In this document: piece by piece, positions 1 through 5,569 of the stretch
How the letters are laid out: each line of letters starts with the position of its first letter
Position numbering within the stretch: position 1 is the first letter of the stretch
Origin: Actinomycetota bacterium
GTDB lineage: Bacteria > Actinomycetota > Thermoleophilia > Solirubrobacterales > Solirubrobacteraceae
Length of the DNA: 8,413 nt
Direction: 5' to 3'
Assembly: GCA_019348575.1 (NCBI GenBank)
Contig: JAHWJE010000044.1
Span: forward strand, 1-8,413
The notes under the pieces: generated by a model
What the model saw: the letters and a program-made list of their open reading frames with translations, nothing else
Told to the model about the DNA's origin: nothing
The model's database searches: none
Translations under genes and position numbers: made by a program

Positions 1-312
1 TGGCTGGACTACCCGCAGCTCGAGCACGAGCTCGAGATCGTGCGGCTGCACGTCCCCCGCCTGCAGGAGACCATCGCCCGCAAGCTCGTGGAGATCGTCA
101 GCATGGTGCGCGACCTCGACCTCAAGAAGCCGCCCTCGATCGCGGAGTCGATCGACTGGGCGCGCGCGCTGCTGCTGCTCGGCGCCCAGGACATCGACGC
201 GGACGTCTTCCGCGAGACGCTGTCGATCATCGTCAAGCACCGCACCGACCTCGACATCGTCGCCGAGCGCGTCGGCCTGAAGCTCGGCCCGGCGAGCGTC
301 AGCGCGCCGTAG
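1..312 (+). CDS. MoxR-type AAA+ ATPase, C-terminal end (partial, CoxD-like)
   Basis: Only the last 103 residues are visible; the gene begins before the window and stops at TAG 310-312. The frame is open from base 1. Visible signatures match the C-terminal lid of MoxR/CoxD ATPases: a W-L-D-Y-P start, an E-x-x-I-V-R-L-H-V-P helix, and the strongly conserved KKPPSIAESIDWARALLLLG stretch at visible residues 42-61. In the family, the ATPase works with a VWA-domain partner as a remodelling chaperone, often for metal-cofactor insertion or enzyme activation, in the cytoplasm. The partner follows here, 5 bases downstream, with its ribosome-binding site overlapping this stop codon, so the two are almost certainly co-translated. 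The Walker motifs lie outside the window. The family call is firm; the client enzyme is unknown because no CO dehydrogenase or other obvious client is in view. Confidence 0.9.
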   Translation, partial: WLDYPQLEHELEIVRLHVPRLQETIARKLVEIVSMVRDLDLKKPPSIAESIDWARALLLLGAQDIDADVFRETLSIIVKHRTDLDIVAERVGLKLGPASVSAP

Positions 313-317
313 GAGCG

Positions 318-1724
318 ATGGCGTCGACGCCCGCCGCGGTCCCGCCCGGCCTCGCCGCACAACTCATCACGTTCTCCGAGGAGCTGCGCGCGGAGGGCGT
401 CAACAGCGGCACGTCGCAGCTGCTCGACGCGTTCGCGGTGCTCGCGCAGATCCCGTGGACCGGGCCCGAGGACTTCCGCGAGGCGCTCGCGGCGACGCTC
501 GCCAAGTCCCAGGAGGACCGGCGGATCTTCGAGCTCGTCTTCGAGCGCTTCTTCTTCCGCGCCGCCGAGGAGGCGGCGATCCGCGAGGGCGTGCGCGAGC
601 GCGCTGACCAGGCCGGCGACCGCCACGGCGAGGACGCCCCGGGCGGCGAGCTCGATCTCGACGAGCTGCGCCGCCAGATCGCCGCCGCGCTCCAGGCCGG
701 CGAGGAGTCGCTGATGCGCGACCTCGCGCGACTGGCGATCGCGACCTTCGGCCGCGAGGGCCAGGGTTCGGGCGTCATCGGCGTCGACGTGCAGCGCATC
801 CGCCGCGCGCTCGGCCTGCGCGCCGAGCCCCAGCACGAGCTGCCCGCCGGCGACCCGCGCCGCGAGGGCGTCCCGCGCGAGGCGCTGCGGCGCTTCGAGG
901 CGCTCATGCGCCGCGAGCTCGAGCGCGGCCAGATCGAGCGCACGGCGAGGCTGCCGCCATCGCGCCCGCTCAACGAGCTCGACCGCGCGCTGCCCAGCGG
1001 CCCGCTGCAGGATCTCGCCGCCGTGCATCGCGTCGTCGCGCAGCTCAAGCGCCGGCTGAAGACGCAGGGCCAGGAGATGCGCGGCCACGCGCGGCACGCG
1101 CAGGTCGACGTGCGGCGCACGATGCGCGCCTCGCTGCAGACCGGCGGGGCGCCGGTCGACCTGCGCTTCAAGCCCGTCCGCCCGCGGCGGCCGGAGATCT
1201 ACGTGCTCTGCGACGTCTCCACGAGCGTCACGAGCGCGTCGGTGTTCTTCCTGAGCGTCCTGCACGCGCTGCACGACTCGTTTCGCAAGATGCGCTCGTT
1301 CGTCTTCATCGAGCGCATCAGCGAGGTGACCGACGTCTTCGACCGCGAGCGCGAGTTCCGCGCCGTCTCGGAGGCGATCGCGCGCGACGCCGGCGTCGCC
1401 GACGTCAGCGGCTACACCGACTACGGGCGGGTCTGGTCGGAGTTCCGCGCGCTCGTCGAGAACGACCTGCACCCGCGCGCGACCGTGATCGTGCTCGGCG
1501 ACGCGCGCACGAACGGGCGCGACCCGCGCGCCGACATCTTCGGCCAGATCGCCGCGCGTGCCGGCCGCACGTTCTGGCTGAACCCCGAGCCGCGGCTGTA
1601 CTGGAACTACGGCGACTCCGTGATCGCGACCTACCAGCAGCACTGCCAGGCGTTCGAGTGCTGGACGACGAGCCACCTCGAGGACTTCGTCAAGGCGCTG
1701 ACGCAGCCGACGCGCGCGAACTGA
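318..1724 (+). CDS. CoxE-like von Willebrand factor A domain protein
   Basis: 468 residues, ATG start with AGGAG at 311-315 just upstream; the spacing is short, but the N-terminus (SEELRAEGVNSGTSQLLDA, near residue 20) matches the family start. Residues 1-290 form the long helical, charged N-terminal region of CoxE-type proteins, with an acidic/basic linker near 95-125. The VWA domain follows from about 293. Its metal-ion-dependent adhesion site is intact: D299-x-S301-x-S303, T367 in SGYTDYG, and D395 in VLGDART. The C-terminal WLNPEPRLYWNYGDSV stretch is typical of the CoxE family (known as VWA_CoxE). The VWA protein is expected to bind the upstream MoxR ATPase and a client protein in the cytoplasm; there is no signal peptide or membrane segment. 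CoxE is named for CO dehydrogenase maturation, but members occur widely without it, so no specific client is claimed. Confidence 0.92.
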   Translation: MASTPAAVPPGLAAQLITFSEELRAEGVNSGTSQLLDAFAVLAQIPWTGPEDFREALAATLAKSQEDRRIFELVFERFFFRAAEEAAIREGVRERADQAGDRHGEDAPGGELDLDELRRQIAAALQAGEESLMRDLARLAIATFGREGQGSGVIGVDVQRIRRALGLRAEPQHELPAGDPRREGVPREALRRFEALMRRELERGQIERTARLPPSRPLNELDRALPSGPLQDLAAVHRVVAQLKRRLKTQGQEMRGHARHAQVDVRRTMRASLQTGGAPVDLRFKPVRPRRPEIYVLCDVSTSVTSASVFFLSVLHALHDSFRKMRSFVFIERISEVTDVFDREREFRAVSEAIARDAGVADVSGYTDYGRVWSEFRALVENDLHPRATVIVLGDARTNGRDPRADIFGQIAARAGRTFWLNPEPRLYWNYGDSVIATYQQHCQAFECWTTSHLEDFVKALTQPTRAN

Positions 1725-1834
1725 TCGAGCTTTCGCGCTCACCATCGACCAACCTGGGGCCGCGGCCGGCGTTTCAACGATGACGCCACAGACGCCGAGA
1801 CCAGCGATGGTCCCTTCGAAGGAAGGTCTTGCCC
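1725..1834. other. Intergenic gap before the STAS gene
   Basis: 110 bases separate the VWA stop from the preferred STAS start. It contains a perfect 10-base palindrome GGCCGCGGCC (1758-1767), which has no loop and no T-run and so is not a convincing terminator, and a good ribosome-binding site at its right end. I see no recognisable -35/-10 pair. Confidence 0.4.
1818..1826 (+). promoter_or_regulatory. Ribosome-binding site that decides the STAS start
   Basis: GAAGGAAGG at 1818-1826 is a strong purine-rich Shine-Dalgarno sequence. It lies 8 bases before GTG 1835 but only 2 bases before TTG 1829. The spacing favours GTG 1835 as the real start. Confidence 0.6.
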
Positions 1835-2227
1835 GTGTTATCCCTGAACGTCGCCGCGCGCCGTCGAAAGCCCGATCTGCTGTGCGGCACCCCCCAGCTC
1901 ACGATCCGCTGCGTGCGCCGAGGCGAGACGCACGTGGTGGCGCTCGCCGGTGAGCTGGACGTCGCGACCGTGCGCCAGCTCGAGCACCAGCTCGAGCGCG
2001 TCGAGCAGACGGACGCCGGCGCGATCGTGCTCGATCTCCGCGACCTGCAGTTCATCGACTCAGCGGGCATGCACGTCCTGATCCGTGCCAGCGCTCGGTC
2101 GCGGGCGCAGAGCGGTCGGCTGACGATCGTGCGCGGGCCCGACAGCGTGCACCGCGCGTTCGAGATCTGCGGGCTGGCGTCGAGACTGCCGTTCGTCGAT
2201 CACGAGCAGGCGCTGACCTCACCCTGA
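1835..2227 (+). CDS. STAS-domain protein, anti-sigma-factor antagonist type
   Basis: 130 residues from GTG 1835; the frame also allows TTG 1829, two codons earlier, but that start sits too close to the ribosome-binding site. A basic N-terminal tail (AARRRKPD) leads into a single STAS domain of about 100 residues. The VALAGELDVATV strand/helix and the IVLDLRDLQFIDSAGMHVL core are diagnostic. D75-S76-A77-G78 corresponds to the D-S-[ST]-G loop that is phosphorylated by an anti-sigma kinase in SpoIIAA and RsbV; here one hydroxyl residue (S76) remains and the next is alanine. Such proteins control sigma-factor release by partner switching in the cytoplasm. No kinase, phosphatase or sigma-factor gene is adjacent, so it is an orphan antagonist or serves another STAS-dependent switch. 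The fold is sure; the pathway is not. Confidence 0.88.
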   Translation: MLSLNVAARRRKPDLLCGTPQLTIRCVRRGETHVVALAGELDVATVRQLEHQLERVEQTDAGAIVLDLRDLQFIDSAGMHVLIRASARSRAQSGRLTIVRGPDSVHRAFEICGLASRLPFVDHEQALTSP

Positions 2228-2268
2228 CGCCCTTCCCCGTCGGGGCCGGGAGCGCTGACCGAAGCTGA

Positions 2269-2290
2269 GGCGACGGCGACGGCGACGGCG
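2269..2290. repeat. Short tandem repeat of GGCGAC
   Basis: Three perfect head-to-tail copies of the hexamer GGCGAC (2269-2274, 2275-2280, 2281-2286) followed by a partial GGCG. It lies in non-coding DNA between the STAS and CDGSH genes. A hexamer repeat like this could vary in copy number by slippage; no function is evident. Confidence 0.6.
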
Positions 2291-2310
2291 CGACGCGCGG
2301 TTTGCCCCCG

Positions 2311-2324
2311 GCCCCTCGCGGGGC
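2311..2324 (+). promoter_or_regulatory. GC hairpin in the leader of the CDGSH gene
   Basis: GCCCC (2311-2315), loop TCGC, GGGGC (2320-2324) form a perfect 5-bp stem with a tetraloop, 11 bases before the GTG start. The only Shine-Dalgarno-like G-run for this start is inside the 3' arm. It may be a translation-damping hairpin or simply part of a terminator for the STAS gene; no T-run follows. Confidence 0.35.
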
Positions 2325-2335
2325 ATCACAGCCGC

Positions 2336-2554
2336 GTGGACGAGGCGCGCATCACGAGCTACCGCGACGGACCGCTGCTCGTGCGCGGGCCGTTTCGCCT
2401 CGAGGACCAGGACGGCAACCCGATCGACGCCGGTCGCGGCACGATCGCCCTGTGCCGCTGCGGCAAGTCGCGCCTGCGCCCGTTCTGCGACGGCTCGCAC
2501 AAGGTCGTGCGCTTTCGCGCACCGAGCGGCGCGGAATCAGGTCGCGGCGGCTGA
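2336..2554 (+). CDS. CDGSH-type [2Fe-2S] iron-sulfur protein
   Basis: 72 residues from GTG 2336; no other start codon exists upstream in frame. The protein is one CDGSH iron-sulfur domain with the full C-x-C-x2-S-x3-P-x-C-D-G-S-H signature: C40, C42, C51 and H55 are the predicted cluster ligands (three Cys, one His), with P49 and G53 also conserved. The N-terminal half (RDGPLLVRGPFRLEDQDGNP) is the small beta region usual in bacterial members. These proteins carry a redox-active, pH-sensitive [2Fe-2S] cluster and act as small electron or cluster carriers; the bacterial partners are mostly unknown. No signal peptide is present. Its last 18 bases overlap the end of the convergent diiron-protein gene, which suggests a shared role but does not prove it. 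Confidence 0.9.
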   Translation: MDEARITSYRDGPLLVRGPFRLEDQDGNPIDAGRGTIALCRCGKSRLRPFCDGSHKVVRFRAPSGAESGRGG

Positions 2555-3565
2555 CGGCTCGCGGACGGCGGCGGACAGCCGCAGGCGCAGCGAGCTGACG
2601 CCCTCCTCCCAGGCCCCGAGCACGTGGCGCGCGAGGTTGGCGTCGAGCGCGACGAGCACTGCCGCGCCCCACAGGATGTCGCGCTCGAGCTCGGGTTGCT
2701 GGCGCGCCAGCCCGCCCGCGAGATCCACCGCGGCGATGTTCTCGTGGATCGCGTCGGCCGTGACGTGCTCGTCGAAGAAGGCCGTCGCCCGCTCGCCGAA
2801 GCCCAGGCGCCGCAGCCCGCTCGCGTAGCGCCGGTTGGGGACGGAGGAGTCGATCTCGAAGAGCGCGAGGTGCCCGACGATCGCACCGCGCCAGCGCCGG
2901 TGCAGCCCGAAGAGCGACATGAGGTTGACCGTCGCGAGCGTCACGCCCGGCAGGTGGTCGATGTAGGCGCCGTAGCGGGCGTCGAGCCCGAGCTCGTCCA
3001 TCGCCTCGGCGAACAGCTGCGCATGGATGCGGGCCGGGTCGCCGTTTCCGTACTCGTCGGTCTGGATCTGCACGAGCGCCGCCTTCGGGGCGCCGTGCAG
3101 GCGCGGCAGCGCCCACGAATGCGGATCGGCCTCCTTGAGCTGGTACGCCGAACGGTGCGTTACGAACTCGCGCAGCTGCTCCTCGGTCGCGTCGCGCTCG
3201 ATGTAGCGCGACAGCGACGGCCCGCCGTCGGCGTCGGCGATGGCGCGCAGCGCGAGATCCATCTCCGCTGGCGATTGCGGCCCCGCCGGTCGCGGGACGG
3301 CGGCGGCGAGCGCCGCCTCGAAGGCCGCCTCGAGGTCGCGTCGCAGAGCCAGCAGCGTCGGCTCCCACTCCCATTCGTAGGCGACGCCGGGCAGGCCGCG
3401 GTAGTGCAGCTCGTAGCAGCAGTACAGGGCGAGCTGCAGGTCCTGGTCGCTGAGCGGATCCGCCGGCGCCGGGAGCCGCGGCGCCCGCAGCGGGTGCACC
3501 GGCTGCGCGAGGGCCGCCAGCAGTGCTGCGCTGATCTCGCCACGCGGCTGAGGGAGAACGAGCAC
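2537..3565 (-). CDS. Heme-oxygenase-like diiron protein (iron-containing redox enzyme family)
   Basis: 342 residues, from GTG 3565 (reverse strand) to TGA at 2539-2537. No other start lies between this GTG and the end of the upstream ligase gene; a possible AGGGGG ribosome-binding site is rather far away, at 3584-3579. The length fits the family. It is an all-helical protein with the candidate iron ligands of heme-oxygenase-like diiron oxidases: E145 in KEADPHSW, E171 in DEYGNG, H181, E237 in LFEIDSS, and H267, D271 and H274 in the DEHVTADAIH motif. Family members (such as UndA, SznF and BesC) use a diiron centre and O2 for decarboxylation, N-oxygenation or C-C cleavage. The substrate here is unknown. 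It lies 68 bases downstream of the ligase gene on the same strand, probably one transcript, and overlaps the convergent CDGSH gene by 18 bases. The fold is confident; the reaction is not assigned. Confidence 0.85.
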   Translation of the reverse strand: MLVLPQPRGEISAALLAALAQPVHPLRAPRLPAPADPLSDQDLQLALYCCYELHYRGLPGVAYEWEWEPTLLALRRDLEAAFEAALAAAVPRPAGPQSPAEMDLALRAIADADGGPSLSRYIERDATEEQLREFVTHRSAYQLKEADPHSWALPRLHGAPKAALVQIQTDEYGNGDPARIHAQLFAEAMDELGLDARYGAYIDHLPGVTLATVNLMSLFGLHRRWRGAIVGHLALFEIDSSVPNRRYASGLRRLGFGERATAFFDEHVTADAIHENIAAVDLAGGLARQQPELERDILWGAAVLVALDANLARHVLGAWEEGVSSLRLRLSAAVREPSAAAT

Positions 3566-3633
3566 GGGAGGGTGCGTACCCCCTGGCGAACGTGCCTGAA
3601 CGGCTGCCGCCGGCCCGCTGCGCTGTCGCGGCG

Positions 3634-4779
3634 CTACGCGAGCAGGCGACCTGCGAGCCACGAGACGAGCCCGTCGAGCCCTCCGCGCGCCGCCTCGGCA
3701 CGCTGGCGACCCGCGCCACCCGGCCCGGCCGCCAGTGCGCGAGCATGCTCGAGCTCGACCTCGCAGCCCAGCCGCGGCCCGTACGGCGCGAGCGCGTCGA
3801 GCAGGCGCTCCAGGCGCTCGCGCACCGGCTCGCGCTCGCCCGTCACGAGGTCGGCGACCTCCGCCTCCAGGCCGTCGCGCGAGGCGAGGAAGCTGTTCTC
3901 CTCGATGCGCCAGGTCGGCGCGACGGCCAGCCGCTCGCCGGCCACGGCGCGCTCCGCCAGCCACGCCACGAGCGCGTGCACGACCGCGCCGACGGCGACC
4001 GTCTCGCCGGTCGTGGTCTGCGCGTCCGCGACGCGCACCTCGATCGTGCCGAACGTCGGGTGCAGCCGCAGCTCCCACCACCAGCGGCGGGCGTCGGGCA
4101 GCGCGCCGGCGTCCGCCCCCCACTGCAGCGCGCGCTCGAACGCAGCCCAACTGCCGAGCGCCGGCGGCACGCCCTGGCGCGGCAGCATCGCCGCGATGCG
4201 CGGCCGGACGGACGCAAGGCCGCTGTCGCGGCCCTCGTGAAACGGCCCGTTGGCCGCGAGCGCGGCGAGCTCGGGCAGGTAGGAGCGCAGCGCGTCGTGG
4301 ACGACGACCGCGAGGTCGGACCCCACGATCGAGACATGCACGTGCAGCCCGAAGACGAGCTGGCGCGCGGCGATGCTGGCGAACTCCTCGCGCAGCGCGA
4401 CGTAGCGCGCGCCGCCGTTGAGCTCGCCGAGCGCGTCGGCGAACGGATGCACGCCGGCGGCCGCGACGAGCGCGAGGCCGTCCAGCGCGCCGGCGAGATC
4501 GCGACGTGCCTCGTGCAGGTCCGCCCCCGCGGCGCCGACGGTCCGCCGCGGCACCGTGACGTTCTCGATCTGCGCGGCGGGAAGCTCGGGCTTGAAGCGC
4601 GTGTCGCCGCCGAGCGCGGCGAGCGCCTGCTCCACGCACGGCGCGAGGTCGAGCGTGCGCGGATCGAGCAGCATCAGCTCTTCCTCGAGCCCCACCATCT
4701 GGGCGCGTGGGGCGTCGAACACGGCGCGGCTGGCGCCGAGCGTCGCGTCGGAGCGGGCGATGGTGGGCTCGAGCGTCAT
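3634..4779 (-). CDS. GCS2/YbdK-type carboxylate-amine ligase (glutamate-cysteine ligase-like)
   Basis: 381 residues from ATG 4779 (reverse strand) to TAG at 3636-3634. Family marks are GLEEEL at residues 30-35, the PELPAAQIEN stretch at 64-73, FGLHVHVSI, the LAANGPFHEGRDSGLASVRPR region, and TWRIEENSF with the catalytic-type arginine and glutamates near the C-terminal third. The family joins an amine to the gamma-carboxylate of glutamate using ATP; E. coli YbdK has weak gamma-glutamylcysteine ligase activity, and actinobacterial EgtA makes gamma-glutamylcysteine for ergothioneine. No other ergothioneine gene is near, so the acceptor amine is open. An alternative start at M28 (ATG 4698) would give 354 residues; the longer form is preferred because homologues as I recall them carry about 20-25 residues before GLEEE. 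Neither start has a clear ribosome-binding site. Probably co-transcribed with the diiron gene downstream. Confidence 0.87.
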   Translation of the reverse strand: MTLEPTIARSDATLGASRAVFDAPRAQMVGLEEELMLLDPRTLDLAPCVEQALAALGGDTRFKPELPAAQIENVTVPRRTVGAAGADLHEARRDLAGALDGLALVAAAGVHPFADALGELNGGARYVALREEFASIAARQLVFGLHVHVSIVGSDLAVVVHDALRSYLPELAALAANGPFHEGRDSGLASVRPRIAAMLPRQGVPPALGSWAAFERALQWGADAGALPDARRWWWELRLHPTFGTIEVRVADAQTTTGETVAVGAVVHALVAWLAERAVAGERLAVAPTWRIEENSFLASRDGLEAEVADLVTGEREPVRERLERLLDALAPYGPRLGCEVELEHARALAAGPGGAGRQRAEAARGGLDGLVSWLAGRLLA

Positions 4780-4816
4780 GTTTGCGAGCGCGGCCGGCGA
4801 GGGATACCCGCCGCGC
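4780..4816. promoter_or_regulatory. Short divergent promoter region between ligase and methyltransferase genes
   Basis: Only 37 bases lie between two divergent start codons. It includes TTGCGA (4782-4787), a passable -35 for the plus-strand gene, and the symmetric element GGGATACCC (4801-4809), which could serve as a weak -10 region in either direction. If used, the transcripts would be leaderless or nearly so. Alternatively each promoter lies inside the other gene. Both readings are inference. Confidence 0.3.
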
Positions 4817-5437
4817 GTGCACATCATCACCCCACTGCCCGGCGTCTTCCATCCGCGCAGCGACACCTGGCTGCTGGCCGACGTCGTGCGCCGGCAGGAC
4901 GCGCTGCGCGGGGCCGACGTGCTCGAGGTCGGGACCGGCAGCGGCGCGATCGCGGTTGCGGCCGCCAAGGGCGGTGCGGGCAGGGTCACGGTCGTCGACG
5001 TCTCGCGCCGCGCGCTCGCCACCGCCTGGCTCAACGCGCGCATCAACGGCGTCCGCGTCGTCCCCCGCCGCGGCGACCTCTTCGCACCGGTCTCCGAGCA
5101 GCGCTTCGACATCGTCGTCTCCAACCCGCCCTACCTGCCCAGTCGCGGCATCCCGACGCGCGGCGCGGCGCGCGCCTGGGAAGGCGGCGTCGACGGCCGC
5201 AGCATCCTCGAGCGCATCTGCTCCAACGTCGCGCAGCACCTCAACCCGCGTGGAACGGTGCTGCTCGTGCACTCCTCGGTCAACGGCGTCTCGCGCACGC
5301 TCGACGCGCTGCAGGAGGCGGGCCTGCGCGCCGACGTCGTCGCGCGCGAGCGCGGCTCCGTCGGACCGCTGCTCGCAGAGCGGATGCCCGAGCTCGACGA
5401 GGAGGAGATCTGCGTCGTCCGCGGGCGGCTGCTGTAG
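4817..5437 (+). CDS. HemK2/MTQ2-family protein methyltransferase
   Basis: 206 residues from GTG 4817 to TAG 5435-5437; a GAGGGA purine run lies 12 bases upstream. It is a class I SAM-dependent methyltransferase. The opening PLPGVFHPRSDTWLLAD matches the HemK2 lead-in, motif I is VLEVGTGSG (residues 35-43), the acidic end of strand 2 is in VTVVDVSRRA, and the N-P-P-Y tetrad at 103-106 is the substrate-amide-binding motif of N-methyltransferases acting on glutamine or similar side chains. The C-terminal EEICVVRGRLL is also typical. The short form without the N-terminal helical domain of PrmC/HemK points to the HemK2/MTQ2 branch, whose eukaryotic members methylate the GGQ glutamine of release factor eRF1; the bacterial target is not established. 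It stands divergent to the ligase and ahead of the thiamine riboswitch, with no evident pathway link to either. Confidence 0.85.
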   Translation: MHIITPLPGVFHPRSDTWLLADVVRRQDALRGADVLEVGTGSGAIAVAAAKGGAGRVTVVDVSRRALATAWLNARINGVRVVPRRGDLFAPVSEQRFDIVVSNPPYLPSRGIPTRGAARAWEGGVDGRSILERICSNVAQHLNPRGTVLLVHSSVNGVSRTLDALQEAGLRADVVARERGSVGPLLAERMPELDEEEICVVRGRLL

Positions 5438-5457
5438 CCGGCGGCCGGCGCCACGAG

Positions 5458-5463
5458 TAGGCT
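5458..5463 (+). promoter_or_regulatory. Possible -10 element for the thiamine-precursor operon
   Basis: TAGGCT fits the actinobacterial TANNNT -10 pattern and lies about 20 bases before the riboswitch aptamer, between the methyltransferase stop and the aptamer. No convincing -35 is seen at the expected distance. A weak call, based on position and one hexamer. Confidence 0.3.
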
Positions 5464-5479
5464 TCGCGCAGTGTGAAGA

Positions 5480-5568
5480 CCAGGGGGGCTGGCGACAGGC
5501 CGGCTGAGATAGCGCCCACGTGCGGCGCTGACCCTTCGAACCTGTGGGGTAATGCCCGCGGAGGGAGC
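5480..5568 (+). ncRNA. TPP riboswitch (THI element)
   Basis: All conserved blocks of the thiamine-pyrophosphate aptamer are present in order: CTGAGAT (5504-5510), ACCCTT (5531-5536), GAACCTG (5538-5544), GGTAATGCCC (5548-5557) and GCGGAGGGA (5558-5566). Helices can be drawn by hand. P2 pairs the G-run at 5483-5486 with CCC 5532-5534. P3 pairs GCTGG 5488-5492 with CCGGC 5500-5504. A facultative stem pairs AGCGCC 5511-5516 with GGCGCT 5524-5529. P4 pairs CCT 5541-5543 with AGG 5562-5564, and P5 pairs GGG with CCC 5555-5557. The 3' strand carries the Shine-Dalgarno sequence of the next gene, so ligand binding should block translation of the transporter operon. TPP is the usual ligand of this class; P1 is not obvious next to P2. 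Confidence 0.95.
5560..5565 (+). promoter_or_regulatory. Shine-Dalgarno sequence embedded in the TPP aptamer
   Basis: GGAGGG lies 4 bases before ATG 5570 and overlaps the conserved 3' block of the aptamer. It fixes the ATPase start at 5570 rather than at the in-frame ATG 5552, which is inside the P5 loop and lacks its own ribosome-binding site. AGG 5562-5564 pairs with CCT 5541-5543 in the folded aptamer, so this site is directly masked when TPP is bound. Confidence 0.8.
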
Positions 5569-5569
5569 G

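Larger units (their letters stand above)
2228..2335. other. Intergenic gap between STAS and CDGSH genes
   Basis: 108 bases. It starts with a small CCCC-GTC-GGGG inverted repeat (2235-2245), has a tandem GGCGAC repeat in the middle, and ends with a compact GC hairpin just before the CDGSH start. I find no T-run after either hairpin and no clear promoter boxes. Confidence 0.4.

Noticed and set aside
318..1724. CoxE similarity as evidence for CO dehydrogenase in this organism
   Set aside because: The CoxE-like VWA family is much wider than CO-oxidising bacteria, and no coxLMS gene is visible.
9..1745. 578-residue open frame on the minus strand opposite the VWA gene
   Set aside because: It lies antisense to two well-recognised genes, and its translation is an Arg/Ala/Asp-rich string with no family resemblance. 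Long antisense frames are expected in DNA this GC-rich.
2235..2245. CCCC-GTC-GGGG hairpin after the STAS gene as a terminator
   Set aside because: The stem has only 4 bp and no T-run follows, so there is not enough to call an intrinsic terminator.
3566..5272. Long upstream extension of the diiron protein frame on the minus strand
   Set aside because: Past GTG 3565 the frame runs through the ligase gene in a different phase and then antisense to the methyltransferase gene; the extra residues are Arg/Ala-rich and unlike any domain. The diiron protein already has family length from 3565.
5437..5449. GCCG-GCGGC-CGGC hairpin after the methyltransferase stop as a terminator
   Set aside because: The stem is only 4 bp, no T-tract follows, and similar GC inverted repeats occur by chance throughout the window.
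3592..5460. 622-residue plus-strand frame opposite the ligase gene
   Set aside because: It overlaps both the ligase (antisense) and the methyltransferase (another frame) and shows no recognisable domain.
5552..5554. In-frame ATG upstream of the ATPase start
   Set aside because: It is part of the conserved TAATGCC block of the riboswitch and has no ribosome-binding site of its own. ATG 5570 has GGAGGG at the right distance.
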